A DNA stretch of 34,746 bases, from NCBI GenBank assembly GCA_947483415.1, contig CANKLV010000004.1, forward strand, positions 1 through 34,746, written 5' to 3'. Of the stretch, positions 10,011-20,453 are shown piece by piece (within the stretch, counting starts at the first letter, position 1; each line of letters opens with the position of its first letter). Position numbers and translations under genes: made by a program. Under the pieces are notes generated by a model. The model searched no databases. It had not been told where the DNA came from and saw only the letters and a list, made by a program, of their open reading frames with translations. This DNA is from Chitinophagaceae bacterium (GTDB lineage: Bacteria; Bacteroidota; Bacteroidia; Chitinophagales; Chitinophagaceae).

Positions 10011-10111
10011 ATTATTGATGTAAAACAAAATTAAGTTTCTTTTTTTCTATAAGCGATATTTGATTAAGTATTTACTATTTTTAATCTTTAATTTTTACTA
10101 AAAATATTGAT

Positions 10112-12307
10112 ATGCGTATTTTAAAAAATCTATCTGTTTTTGTTTTGTTTTTATTTGCTTTTATTCAAATTTCTGTTGCACAAAGAAAAGGCATTGTATG
10201 GACAAAAGATGGGTTGAGTTATATGAAAATAGTTGATGGAGAAATAGTAAAAGTGGATGTTAAAAAAGAGTCACAAACAGTTGTACTTTCAAAAGCACAA
10301 TGCACGCCTGTTGGAACCAACACACCCATAGTGATAGAAGGTTTTTCATTCAATATGGATTACTCTAAAATTTTACTTTACACCAATGCGGAAAAAGTTT
10401 GGCGATATAAAACTAGGGGAGATTATTGGGTGTTCGATATCTCTTCAAAAAAATTACATCAGCTTGGAAAAAATTTGCCAGCGCAATCATTGATGTTTGC
10501 TAAGTTTTCGCCTGATGGTAAGCAAGTGGCTTATGTTAGTGAGCACAATATATTTTCGGAAGATATGTCAACATCTAAAATAAAGAAACTAACTATTGAT
10601 GGTACACGAAAATTGATTAATGGAACATTTGATTGGGTTTATGAAGAAGAGTTTGGTTGTAGAGATGGCTTTCGTTGGTCTCCTGATAGTAAGTCTATTG
10701 CCTATTGGCAAATTGATGCCAATAAAATTAGGGATTATTATATGCTTAACACAACAGATTCGGTGTATTCCAAAATTATTCCTGTAGAATACCCAAAAGT
10801 AGGAGATGCTCCATCTTCTGCCAAAATTGGCGTTATGTTATTGGCAAATGGCGTTACAAAATGGATGAAGATTGAAGGCGACCCGAGACAAAATTATTTA
10901 ACCAGAATGGAATGGAGTGGGGTTAATGAAATAATAGTTCAGCAGATAGATAGAAGACAACAAGAGAGCAAATTAATCTATTGCAATACATCTGATGGAA
11001 ATGCCAGAACTTTTTGGGCAGAAAATGATAAAGCATGGGTGGATATGAATACAGATAATCCGGTAGGTTGGAGTTGGATAAACAACAAACAAGATTTTTT
11101 ATGGGTAAGTGAAAAAGATGGCTGGAGGCATATTTACAAAATAAGTAAAGATGGTAAAACCACCACATTGATTACAAAAGGCAATTTTGATATTGGTGAA
11201 ATTAAAGCAATAGACGAGGCGAATAATTATGTTTATTTTACCGCCTCGCCAGACAATGCAACGCAACTTTATTTATATCGGATAAAAATAAATGCGCCAG
11301 CAGGTAAAGTATTTAAAGAAGAGCCAATGGAATTGTTGTGCAACACAAATTTAAAAGGTACCCATAATTATGACATTTCTCCAAATGCAAAAATGGCATT
11401 CCATCGCTTTAGCAATCACAACACTCCGCCCATTTCAGAATGGGTGGAATTTCCAGAAAATACGCCAACAAATTCGAGCAAATCTGTCTTAAAAAATATT
11501 AATACAGATGCATCAATTCAAGTTGAATATTTAAAGTTATTAACTGCGGATAATATTGAACTAGATGCATGGATTAACAAACCCAAAAATTTCAATCCCA
11601 AAAAAAAATATCCACTTGTGGTTTATGTATACGGCGAACCGGCAGCAAAAACCACAGATGATGAATATGGGAACCATGAAAACTTTTTGTACAATGGAAG
11701 CATGTCTGATGATGGATATATTCAAGTTGCTTTAGATAACAGAGGAACACCTTCTTTAAAAGGTGCCGCTTGGAGAAAAGCAATTTATAGAAGAAATGGA
11801 CAGATCAACATTCGCGATATGGCAATGGGTGTAATTAAATTAATAGAAAATTCACCATTCATAGACACATCAAGAGTCGCAGTTTGGGGATGGAGTGGAG
11901 GAGGTTCTTCTACATTGAATTTACTCTTTCAATTTCCGAGTATTTTTAAAACAGGCATCTCCATTGCACCGGTTACCAATTTGTTGTTTTACGATAACAT
12001 TTACACCGAGCGATACATGGGTTTGCCTCAAGAAAACATGCAAGATTTCAGAAAAGGTTCACCTATGACGTATGCAAAAGGGTTAAGCGGAAATCTATTA
12101 TTGGTGCATGGTACGGGCGATGACAATGTACATTATAGCAATGCAGAATCATTAATCAATGAGCTGATTAAATACAATAAACAGTTTCAATTTATGCCTT
12201 ATCCCAACAGAACACATAGCATCAGTGAAGGAGAAGGTACGTTTGAACATTTATCTACTTTGTATACCAATTATTTAAGAAAAAATTGTACGCCAGGAGA
12301 AAAGTAG
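10112..12307 (+). CDS. S9 family peptidase, dipeptidyl peptidase IV-like, secreted
   Basis: Signal peptide, beta-propeller DPPIV N-terminal domain, catalytic WGWSGGGSS, GTGDDNVHYSNA and NRTHSIS motifs. Confidence 0.9.
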   Translation: MRILKNLSVFVLFLFAFIQISVAQRKGIVWTKDGLSYMKIVDGEIVKVDVKKESQTVVLSKAQCTPVGTNTPIVIEGFSFNMDYSKILLYTNAEKVWRYKTRGDYWVFDISSKKLHQLGKNLPAQSLMFAKFSPDGKQVAYVSEHNIFSEDMSTSKIKKLTIDGTRKLINGTFDWVYEEEFGCRDGFRWSPDSKSIAYWQIDANKIRDYYMLNTTDSVYSKIIPVEYPKVGDAPSSAKIGVMLLANGVTKWMKIEGDPRQNYLTRMEWSGVNEIIVQQIDRRQQESKLIYCNTSDGNARTFWAENDKAWVDMNTDNPVGWSWINNKQDFLWVSEKDGWRHIYKISKDGKTTTLITKGNFDIGEIKAIDEANNYVYFTASPDNATQLYLYRIKINAPAGKVFKEEPMELLCNTNLKGTHNYDISPNAKMAFHRFSNHNTPPISEWVEFPENTPTNSSKSVLKNINTDASIQVEYLKLLTADNIELDAWINKPKNFNPKKKYPLVVYVYGEPAAKTTDDEYGNHENFLYNGSMSDDGYIQVALDNRGTPSLKGAAWRKAIYRRNGQINIRDMAMGVIKLIENSPFIDTSRVAVWGWSGGGSSTLNLLFQFPSIFKTGISIAPVTNLLFYDNIYTERYMGLPQENMQDFRKGSPMTYAKGLSGNLLLVHGTGDDNVHYSNAESLINELIKYNKQFQFMPYPNRTHSISEGEGTFEHLSTLYTNYLRKNCTPGEK

Positions 12308-12364
12308 TTTGGATGAGGGATGCTTGATATTAAATTCTAGATGTTGGATACGGAATAAACTTCA

Positions 12365-12405
12365 ACCCCCTTCACCTTTCGGGGGAAGGGTTGGGGAAGG
12401 GGGCT
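12365..12405. repeat. Extragenic C/G-rich repeat with nested palindrome, copy B (inverted relative to 808-849)
   Basis: CCCCCTTC...GGAAGGGGG outer arms with inner CCTTtcgggggAAGG. Confidence 0.8.
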
Positions 12406-12427
12406 TCAAACACCAAACAAAAAACCT

Positions 12428-13624
12428 TTAACTAACCTTGCCCGAATAAACTTCTAATGCTTTTTCAAGACAGTCGATTGCTTTATGAATGGCATTAACA
12501 TTCAACACATAAGCCAATCGAACTTCATTTTTACCCAAGCCTGCGGTAGCATAAAAGCCAGTTGCCGGAGCGAGCATTATTGTTGCATTGTTATAGCTGA
12601 AAGATTCTAAAAGCCATTGACAAAAAACATCGCAATCATCAATTGGCAATCTTGCCATGGCATAAAAAGCACCACCTGGGTTTGGACAAAATACTCCTGG
12701 GATTTTATTTAGTCTTTCAACAATGGTATCTCTTCTTAGTTTGTATTCTGCTTTGGTAATGTCAAAATAATCATCTGGTAAATCAACCGCAGCTTCACCA
12801 AGAAGTTGTGCGTAGTATGGTGGACTTAATCTTGCTTGTGCAAATTTCATTGCAGCATTAAGTACATCTTTGTTTTTGGTTACCAATGCGCCGATTCTTC
12901 CACCACAAGCACTATATCTTTTACTGATGGTGTCCATCAAGATTACATTATTCTCGGCACCTTTTAAATGCATCGCACTGGTATGTGTTGATTCGTAGCA
13001 AAACTCTCTGTAAGCCTCATCTGCAAAAAGAAATAAGTTGTGTTTGATTACAAGCGCTTCAAGAATTTTCATTTCCGCTTCGCTATACAAATAGCCAGTT
13101 GGATTATTGGGATTGCAAATTACAATTGCTTTGGTTTTCGAAGTAATGGCTTTTTCTATTTCTTCCATTTTAGGCAAATCAAATCCTGTTTCAATTTTAC
13201 TGCCAATTGGAACAACCTTTACGCCAGCCTGAACAGCAAAACCGTTGTAATTTGCGTAGAATGGTTCGGGAATAATTACTTCATCACCAGCATCCAGGCA
13301 AGCCATAAATCCAAATAAAATAGCTTCACTACCTCCGGTAGTTACAATAATTTCTGAAGCATCAACATGGATATTATTTTTAGCATAATATTGAACCAGT
13401 TTTTTTCTATAGCTTTCATTTCCTGCACTATGGCTATATTCTAAAACAGAGAAATCTGCGTTTCGAACAGCATCTAAACAAGATTTTGGTGTTTCAATGT
13501 CTGGTTGTCCGATGTTTAAATGAAAAACATTAATACCTTTTTTCTTCGCAGCTTCTGCAAATGGAACCAATTTTCTAATTGGAGATGCGGGCATCATTTC
13601 CCCACGTTGACTGATTTTTAACAT
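12428..13624 (-). CDS. Pyridoxal phosphate-dependent aminotransferase (aspartate aminotransferase-like, class I/II)
   Basis: FHLNIGQPDIETP, VICNPNNPTGYLYS, FADEAYREFCYE, ISKRYSACGGRIGALV (PLP-lysine region). Confidence 0.92.
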   Translation of the reverse strand: MLKISQRGEMMPASPIRKLVPFAEAAKKKGINVFHLNIGQPDIETPKSCLDAVRNADFSVLEYSHSAGNESYRKKLVQYYAKNNIHVDASEIIVTTGGSEAILFGFMACLDAGDEVIIPEPFYANYNGFAVQAGVKVVPIGSKIETGFDLPKMEEIEKAITSKTKAIVICNPNNPTGYLYSEAEMKILEALVIKHNLFLFADEAYREFCYESTHTSAMHLKGAENNVILMDTISKRYSACGGRIGALVTKNKDVLNAAMKFAQARLSPPYYAQLLGEAAVDLPDDYFDITKAEYKLRRDTIVERLNKIPGVFCPNPGGAFYAMARLPIDDCDVFCQWLLESFSYNNATIMLAPATGFYATAGLGKNEVRLAYVLNVNAIHKAIDCLEKALEVYSGKVS

Positions 13625-13689
13625 GTTGCAAATATATGTTTTTATCTAAAAAAAGAAACTGTAGTAATGAAGTTCAATTTTTTGTGATT

Positions 13690-13812
13690 AAGTAAAAAGT
13701 GAAAAGTAAAAAGTAAAAAGTGAAAAATCCTACCCGCTGTGGTTTTTACAAAAAAAGAAGTGAAAAAATCATACCCTCTGTTTTGACTTTTGATTTTTGA
13801 CTTTTGAATTTC
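13690..13812. repeat. Heptad A/T-rich repeats in inverted arrangement (AAAAGTn ... TTTTGAn)
   Basis: AGTAAAA|AGTGAAA|AGTAAAA|AGTAAAA|AGTGAAA at about 13691-13727 and TTTTGAC|TTTTGAT|TTTTGAC|TTTTGAA at about 13781-13808. Confidence 0.65.
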
Positions 13813-13905
13813 TGTTTAACAAGTTTGAGGGTTTTTAAAAAATTGGTTCATTTTTTAATTTCAATGCATTAATATTCAATAACTTGCAATGCAAAATTAA
13901 ACATA

Positions 13906-14646
13906 ATGACAGTAATTATTGTATTTTTTCTAACCCATTGGTTTTTATCTCTTTTTTTACATACTTTTTTTCTTCATCGATTTGCATCACACAAATTGTA
14001 TGAAACAAGCAAGAATTGGGAAAGGTTTTTTTATTTCAGCACTTGGTTTGTTCAAGGTTCGTCTTACCTAATTCCGAGAGCTTATGGGGTTATGCATCGC
14101 ATGCACCACGAGTATAGTGATAGTGAAGAAGATCCGCACTCTCCTCATTTTTTTAAAGATGTTTATCAAATGATGATGAGCACAAAAAAAATGTATCAAT
14201 CATTCATTAAAAATGAAAAAGTACCAGATGCAAAATTTACAGCAGATTACCTACCGGTTTGGGAGAAGCTAGATAAATTTGGCGATCACAATATCACAAG
14301 ACTGTTTTTTATCCTATCATACACCGCTGTTTATGTAATTTATGCGCCAAGTTTTTGGTGGTATTTATTATTGCCTATACATTTTTTAATGGGCCCAGTT
14401 CAAGGAGCAATTGTGAATTGGTGCGGACATAAATATGGTTACCGAAATTTTAATTCTACCGATCAAAGTAAAAACTCTACACCTTGGGGAATTTTATTGA
14501 TGGGTGAATTATTTCAAAATAATCATCACCATAACAAAGAAGACGCAAACTTTGCTAAAAAATGGTATGAGTTTGATACGACTTATTTAATAATGAAAGG
14601 ACTTCATGCAGTTGGAATAATTAAAATAAAAAAGTTACCAAGCTAG
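13906..14646 (+). CDS. Acyl-CoA / fatty acid desaturase
   Basis: Histidine boxes HRFASHKLYETS, MHRMHHEYSDSEEDPHSP and NNHHHN; several TM segments. Confidence 0.9.
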   Translation: MTVIIVFFLTHWFLSLFLHTFFLHRFASHKLYETSKNWERFFYFSTWFVQGSSYLIPRAYGVMHRMHHEYSDSEEDPHSPHFFKDVYQMMMSTKKMYQSFIKNEKVPDAKFTADYLPVWEKLDKFGDHNITRLFFILSYTAVYVIYAPSFWWYLLLPIHFLMGPVQGAIVNWCGHKYGYRNFNSTDQSKNSTPWGILLMGELFQNNHHHNKEDANFAKKWYEFDTTYLIMKGLHAVGIIKIKKLPS

Positions 14647-14961
14647 CATTCCGCTATTAATTTTCATTTTATACACGTTTTCAATATTTCATTGAACGCT
14701 ACAAATTATTGTTTACATCATTCTTTAATCGAATATAGTAACGCTATAACGACATTTTTACGAATGTTGACTTTTTTTTAATAGTTAGTCCACATTATCA
14801 AGTATAATTATTAAAAGCCAGATGTATTGTAAAGGTTCAATCATTTACTTCTTTGGTTTGGATTAATGATCAAACAAGCTGCATAGTTCATTTGAATAAC
14901 CTAGTTATAACTCCATCTACAAATTTATAAAGCTATTTTAAGTTTAATTTCTATAAAATAA

Positions 14962-14986
14962 AAAGCCCCGCAATTTGCAGGGCTTT
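14962..14986. terminator. Rho-independent terminator-like hairpin downstream of the DUF1573 gene (- strand)
   Basis: AAAGCCC-CGCAATTTGCA-GGGCTTT. Confidence 0.75.
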
Positions 14987-15008
14987 AAAATATTGCAGTA
15001 AAAATAAA

Positions 15009-15512
15009 TTATGGTTTCTTAGTTGTTTTTTTAACTGGTGCTTTTTTAGCTGGTGTAGCAACTGCTTCAGTTGATTTAACTGCAGGTGCTGCAATTTTAG
15101 CAGGTTCAGTTGAAGGGGTTGTTGTAGCTGCTGCATCTTCATTTTTCAAAACCTCACCTTTAATCGAAATTGATCTTGCATCATAACCTGCAAATTTTAC
15201 GTTTAAAGTCTTTTGGAATGCACCTACATTTTTAGCGTTGTAGGTTGCTTTGATAAAACCTGATTTTCCAGGTGCAATTGGTTCTTTAGTATAGTCACCA
15301 ATTGTACAGCCACAAGTTGGTGTTGCTGATTCAATCACTAAAGGCTCAGTACCAATATTTGTAACTTCGAAAGTTGCAGTAGTAGGATTGTCTTGTTTAA
15401 TTTTTCCTAAATCAATTGTAGTTGAATTGAATTTTGCAACAGCTGAATCTGATTGTGCAAAAATGCTTGTTGTTAAAACCAATGCAGTTAAAGAAAGTAA
15501 TAGTTTTTTCAT
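15009..15512 (-). CDS. DUF1573 domain-containing protein, secreted, Lys/Ala/Pro-rich C-tail
   Basis: Signal peptide; TIDLGKIKQDNPTTATFEVTNIGTEPLVIESATPTCGCTIGDYTKEPIAPGKSGFIKATYNAKN. Confidence 0.88.
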   Translation of the reverse strand: MKKLLLSLTALVLTTSIFAQSDSAVAKFNSTTIDLGKIKQDNPTTATFEVTNIGTEPLVIESATPTCGCTIGDYTKEPIAPGKSGFIKATYNAKNVGAFQKTLNVKFAGYDARSISIKGEVLKNEDAAATTTPSTEPAKIAAPAVKSTEAVATPAKKAPVKKTTKKP

Positions 15513-15537
15513 TTTTTTGATTTTTTAGCGTTTATAA

Positions 15538-16014
15538 TTAGTCTTTTAAAATACTTGATGATGTGTTTACTGGAGCGCTAGAAGATGGTGTCTTCCATAC
15601 TTCTCCTTTAATGGTGATGATTCTGCTCTGGTCTGTATTATAAGTTATGGTTATTGTTTTTGAAAATGGTCCCTCAGCTGCAGCGTTATAGCCCACTTTA
15701 ATTACGCTAGTTTCATTTGGAGCAATGCTTTTATCTTTTTCCCATTCTGGAGTGGTGCAACCACAACTCGCCTGCACATTTACCAATTTTAAATCTGAAT
15801 TTCCACCGTTTTTAAAGGTGAAATTATGATTTACAGGTTTTCCCTGTGGGATTTTCCCAAAGTCAAATGTTGTTTCTAACAAAACTAATGAAGTATCTAA
15901 TTTAGGTTCAAGTGTTGTTTCAGATTTTACAACATCATGATTGTGTCCTTCATGTTGGGCATAAGAACCTATACTTATTAAAATAGAAACGCAAAAAGGG
16001 ATTAAAATTTTCAT
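15538..16014 (-). CDS. DUF1573 domain-containing protein, secreted
   Basis: TTFDFGKIPQGKPVNHNFTFKNGGNSDLKLVNVQASCGCTTPEWEKDKSIAPNETSVIKVGYNA. Confidence 0.88.
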   Translation of the reverse strand: MKILIPFCVSILISIGSYAQHEGHNHDVVKSETTLEPKLDTSLVLLETTFDFGKIPQGKPVNHNFTFKNGGNSDLKLVNVQASCGCTTPEWEKDKSIAPNETSVIKVGYNAAAEGPFSKTITITYNTDQSRIITIKGEVWKTPSSSAPVNTSSSILKD

Positions 16015-16146
16015 AATTACTTCGATGTAAAATAAATTAAAAGTAAATATACAAAATCATTTTAAAAAAACTATTTTGATACTTTGTTTTCTGTTTTTTA
16101 ACAAACTAATTTGAAAGTGTTATTTTTGAAAAATATTATTATACCA

Positions 16147-18531
16147 ATGGATACATCAATTAATGAAATCAACAAACAAGAACCACTAAGTTTTGAAAAT
16201 TTTCGAAGTGAAGTACTAAAAGATTACAAAATTTCATGCGAAAGTAGAGAAACGAGTTTAATGGGCAGAAAAGAAGTGCTTTCTGGAAAAGCCAAATTTG
16301 GCATTTTTGGCGATGGTAAAGAAGTTGCTCAGGTGGCAATGTCAAAGTTTTTTAAACCAGGAGATTTCAGAGCTGGTTATTATAGAGATCAAACATTTAT
16401 GTTTTCGAGTGGGTTGGCAACTGTAGAACAATTTTTCGCGCAATTATATGCCGATCCTAATATTGAGCATGAACCTTTTAGCGCTGGCAGACAAATGAAT
16501 GCCCATTTTGCAACAAAGTTTGTTTCAGAAAATGGCGATTGGATGGACTTGGCATCTTTAAAAAATGTATCGAGTGACATTGCACCTACTGCTGGTCAGA
16601 TGGTGCGCGCATTAGGCCTTGCATTTGCATCTAAAGTTTTTAGAAATGTACCACAACTTTCGGAACTTAAAAATTTAAGTAACGAAGGAAATGAAGTATG
16701 CTTTTGTACCATTGGAGATGCATCTACTAGTGAAGGCCAATTTTGGGAAACCATGAATGCTGCGGGGGTTTTGCAAGTTCCATTAGCCGTTTTTGTTTGG
16801 GATGATGGATATGGAATTTCGGTTCCTAAAAAATATCAAACTACAAAAGGTTCAATCTCTAATGCCTTATCTGGCTTGCAAAAAGAAGAGGAAACAAATG
16901 GTATAGATATTTACAAATTAAAAGGTTGGGATTATGCGGGCATGTGCGAAATTTTAGAAACTGCTATTCAAAAAATTAGAGATACCCATGTTCCGGCTCT
17001 GTTTCATGTAGAAGAAATTACGCAACCTCAAGGACATTCTACTTCAGGTAGCCATGAACGATATAAAGATGCAGATAGACTTTCTTGGGAAAAGGAATGG
17101 GATTGTTTAAAACAAATGCGTCAATGGATTTTAGATAATGCACTTGCTGATGAGGATGATTTGAATGCTATTGAAGAAAATGCAATTGCTTTTGTAAAAG
17201 AAAGCAAACAAAATGCTTGGTCAAAATATCATCAGCCGCTTAAAAATTTAGTAAAAGAAACGATTGATATTTTGAGCGGTGCAGATCAATCGATTCCTGA
17301 AATATCTAATGCAATAAAAGAGTTGAATGCCATTCGTGAACCAATGCGCAGAGATGTGCTTAAATCGTTGGCTTCAATTTTAGATAACGCATCAAATTCA
17401 AATGAACCTGCAATTATTCGCATCAATCAATTTTATCAAAAATTGAAATCTGAAAGTGAAAAACTTTATGATTCACACTTATATAATGAAGGTGAAAAAT
17501 CGGCATTAAATGTGCCTGCTATTTCTGTTCGTTATGAAGATGATGCTGCTTTGCTAAATGGATTTGAAGTATTGAATAATTATTTTGATCAGTTGTTTTC
17601 AGCCAATTCAAAAGTGGTGGCATTTGGAGAAGATCTCGGTCATATTGGGGATGTGAATCAAGGATTTAGTGGGTTACAAGAAAAGCATGGCATTCAGCGT
17701 ATATTCGATACCGGTATAAGAGAGCTTACTATAATGGGACAGGGGATAGGTTTAGCATTAAGAGGTCTAAGGCCTATTGCCGAAATACAGTACTTAGATT
17801 ATTTATTGTATGGATTGCAACCCCTAAGTGATGATGTGGCAACAACACATTTTAGAACTTCTGGTCAACAAAGTTGTCCTTTAATTGTAAGAACACGCGG
17901 ACATCGCTTGGAAGGTATTTGGCATAGTGGCTCACCAATGGGGATGATAGTTCACGCACTTCGTGGAATGTATGTTTGTGTTCCTAGAAATATGACTCAA
18001 GCAGTTGGCATGTATAATACTTTATTACAAAGCAACGACCCCGGGTTAGTAATCGAATGTTTAAATGGATATCGATTAAAAGAAAAATTGCCTAATAATT
18101 TACTTGAATTTACCGTTCCTTTAGGCATTCCTGAGGTGCTAAAATCAGGAGATGATATTACAATTGTGAGTTATGGCTCAACTTTACGCATCGTACAAGA
18201 AGCAGCGGAAAAACTAGCATTAATGGGTATTTCTTGCGAAATAATGGATGTGCAAACATTGTTGCCTTTTGATATCAATCATTCAATCAAAGCTTCGCTT
18301 CAAAAAACGAGTCGTATTTTATTTGTGGATGAAGATGTACCAGGAGGTGCGGCATCATACATGTACAACAAAGTAATGGAAGAGCAAAATGGTTATCGCC
18401 TATTAGACGTAGCACCTCGAACATTGACATCAAAAGCGCATCGCCCATCATTTGGAAGTGACGGAGATTATTTCTCTAAACCCAATACAGAAGATGTAAT
18501 TAGGGTTGTTAAAGAAATGATGGCTGAATAA
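16147..18531 (+). CDS. Thiamine pyrophosphate-dependent 2-oxoacid dehydrogenase E1, fused alpha and beta subunits
   Basis: Alpha-type TPP region (GDASTSEGQFWETMNAAGVLQVPLAVFVWDDGYGISVP) and beta-type C-terminal half (VVAFGEDLGHIGDVNQGFSGLQEKHG...RIFDTGIRELTIMGQGIGLALRGLRPIAEIQY). The track starts at a TTG (16111); the ATG at 16147 is preferred. Confidence 0.9.
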   Translation: MDTSINEINKQEPLSFENFRSEVLKDYKISCESRETSLMGRKEVLSGKAKFGIFGDGKEVAQVAMSKFFKPGDFRAGYYRDQTFMFSSGLATVEQFFAQLYADPNIEHEPFSAGRQMNAHFATKFVSENGDWMDLASLKNVSSDIAPTAGQMVRALGLAFASKVFRNVPQLSELKNLSNEGNEVCFCTIGDASTSEGQFWETMNAAGVLQVPLAVFVWDDGYGISVPKKYQTTKGSISNALSGLQKEEETNGIDIYKLKGWDYAGMCEILETAIQKIRDTHVPALFHVEEITQPQGHSTSGSHERYKDADRLSWEKEWDCLKQMRQWILDNALADEDDLNAIEENAIAFVKESKQNAWSKYHQPLKNLVKETIDILSGADQSIPEISNAIKELNAIREPMRRDVLKSLASILDNASNSNEPAIIRINQFYQKLKSESEKLYDSHLYNEGEKSALNVPAISVRYEDDAALLNGFEVLNNYFDQLFSANSKVVAFGEDLGHIGDVNQGFSGLQEKHGIQRIFDTGIRELTIMGQGIGLALRGLRPIAEIQYLDYLLYGLQPLSDDVATTHFRTSGQQSCPLIVRTRGHRLEGIWHSGSPMGMIVHALRGMYVCVPRNMTQAVGMYNTLLQSNDPGLVIECLNGYRLKEKLPNNLLEFTVPLGIPEVLKSGDDITIVSYGSTLRIVQEAAEKLALMGISCEIMDVQTLLPFDINHSIKASLQKTSRILFVDEDVPGGAASYMYNKVMEEQNGYRLLDVAPRTLTSKAHRPSFGSDGDYFSKPNTEDVIRVVKEMMAE

Positions 18532-18547
18532 TAAACTTAAGTTTTAT

Positions 18548-19258
18548 TTATTTTAGATTGTGATAAACTTTTTGAACATCTTCATCTTGTTCAAGCTTAT
18601 CTACCATTTTCAATACTTCATTGGCTTCGTCTTCACCGAGTTCAACGGTGTTGGCAGGAATGCGTGTAAGCTCAGCCGTTATAACTTCAATTCCTTTTTC
18701 TTCTAAGGCTTTATTCATATTGCCAAACTCATTAAAAGCAGTCCGAATAATGATATTACCTTCAGCATCTTCACCTATTTCTTCTAATCCAAAATCTATT
18801 AATTCCAATTCTAGATCTTCGGTGTTTAATCCGCCATTTTTTACTTTAAATTCTCCCATTCTATTAAATGTAAAAGCCACACTTCCACTTGTTCCTAAAG
18901 CGCCACCACCTTTGGTAAAATGCATCCTTACATTTGCTACTGTACGGGTTGGGTTATCTGTTGCTGTTTCTACCATTACTGCCACGCCGTGTGGTCCGTA
19001 ACCTTCGTAAGCAATTTCTTCATAGTTTGTAGTATCTTTTCCCATCGCACGTTTAATCGCAGCTTCAACGCGGTCTTTAGGCATATTGCATGCTTTTGCG
19101 TTGATATAACACCTTCTCAATGCAGGATTATTATCCGGCTCTGGCCCACTTGATTTTACAGCAATTGCAATCTCTTTACCAATACGGGTAAAGTTTTTAG
19201 CCATTTTATCCCAACGTGCAAACATGGCACTTTTACGAACTTCAAATATCCTTCCCAT
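18548..19258 (-). CDS. YebC/PmpR family DNA-binding transcriptional regulator
   Basis: [93 protein letters not shown]. Confidence 0.93.
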   Translation of the reverse strand: MGRIFEVRKSAMFARWDKMAKNFTRIGKEIAIAVKSSGPEPDNNPALRRCYINAKACNMPKDRVEAAIKRAMGKDTTNYEEIAYEGYGPHGVAVMVETATDNPTRTVANVRMHFTKGGGALGTSGSVAFTFNRMGEFKVKNGGLNTEDLELELIDFGLEEIGEDAEGNIIIRTAFNEFGNMNKALEEKGIEVITAELTRIPANTVELGEDEANEVLKMVDKLEQDEDVQKVYHNLK

Positions 19259-19358
19259 AGTAATTACTTATTTAAGGTTGACAAATGTACGGAAATGATT
19301 TTTTTTGAAGTTGCCAGTCTTATTATTTTATAAAATTAAGCTGCATTATCTTCGCTAA

Positions 19359-20447
19359 ATGGAACAAAAATTTTTTTATCATCAGTTGTTTGCTTTTGTG
19401 CAATCGATTTTTATTCAGATGGGATGCTCAGAAATAGATGCAATAACTGCTTCAAAATCCTTACTTAGTGCCGATTTAAGTGGTGTAGACAGTCATGGCA
19501 TTGCTCGTTTGGTGGGTTATGTTCGATTGTGGGAAGTTGGGCGGATTAATAGCAAACCCGAAATAAAAATAATTCATGAAACACCAAGTACAGGTGTTGT
19601 AGATGGAGGTGCTGGATTGGGTTTGGTCGTAGCTCCGTGGGCAATGAATATTGCTATTGAAAAAGCCAGGCAAGTGGGCAGTGGATGGATTAGCGTACAA
19701 AACAGTAATCATTTTGGAATAGCCGGACAACATGCAATGATGGCATTGCCTCATGATATGATTGGTATAGCGATGACAAATGCTTCTGCGTTAGTGTCGC
19801 CTACTTTTTCTAAAGAAAGGATGTTGGGCACAAATCCAATTGCAGTAGCTATTCCTGCAGGTGAACAACCTCCATTTGTGGCTGATTTTGCAACAACTAC
19901 TGCAGCCAATGGAAAACTTGAAATATCACAAAGAAAAAATATTGCGGTTCCAAGTGGTTGGGTACAAGATGAGAATGGAATTGAATCAAATGATGCGCAT
20001 GCATTGAAGCAGGGTGGGGCGTTATTGCCACTTGGTGGCGATCGTGAGCATAGTAGCCATAAAGGATTTATGTTGGGTTCAATTGTAGATATTTTTTCAG
20101 GAGTATTAAGTGGTGCAAATTTTGGTCCATGGGTACCGCCTTTTCCAGCTTATGTACCAATGCCTGAAAATATGCCAGGAAAAGGAATTGGTCATTTTTT
20201 TGGGGCAATGAGAATCGATGCATTTCGAACAGCAGAATCATTTAAAAAAGATATGGATTTATGGATTAGTAGATTTAGAGAAGCGGTACCAATAGATGCT
20301 AGAAATCCTGTTGTAATCCCCGGTGATCCAGAAAGAATAATGGAGCAAGAGCGCATTCATAATGGAATTCCAATTCCAGAAGTAATTCAAAATGATTTAA
20401 AAGAACTGGGTGCAAAATTTAATGTTCCGTTTGATTTAGTAAAGTAA
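19359..20447 (+). CDS. Ldh family (malate/L-lactate dehydrogenase-type) oxidoreductase
   Basis: LLSADLSGVDSHGIARLVGYVRLWEVGRIN, GWISVQNSNHFGIAGQHAMMAL, MLGTNPIAVAIPAGEQPPFVADFATT, HKGFMLGSIVDIFSGVLSGANFG. Confidence 0.92.
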   Translation: MEQKFFYHQLFAFVQSIFIQMGCSEIDAITASKSLLSADLSGVDSHGIARLVGYVRLWEVGRINSKPEIKIIHETPSTGVVDGGAGLGLVVAPWAMNIAIEKARQVGSGWISVQNSNHFGIAGQHAMMALPHDMIGIAMTNASALVSPTFSKERMLGTNPIAVAIPAGEQPPFVADFATTTAANGKLEISQRKNIAVPSGWVQDENGIESNDAHALKQGGALLPLGGDREHSSHKGFMLGSIVDIFSGVLSGANFGPWVPPFPAYVPMPENMPGKGIGHFFGAMRIDAFRTAESFKKDMDLWISRFREAVPIDARNPVVIPGDPERIMEQERIHNGIPIPEVIQNDLKELGAKFNVPFDLVK

Positions 20448-20453
20448 AAAGTA

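Noticed and set aside
10112-12307. Catalytic-serine motif GWSGGG instead of GWSYGG as a sign of an inactive peptidase
   Set aside because: The nucleophile Ser is retained and later Asp/His motifs are present; Gly at this position is plausible within the family.
14951-15142. 63-aa ORF on -, Leu/Gln-rich
   Set aside because: Shadow frame of the Lys/Ala/Pro-rich tail of the DUF1573 gene, and it overlaps the terminator.
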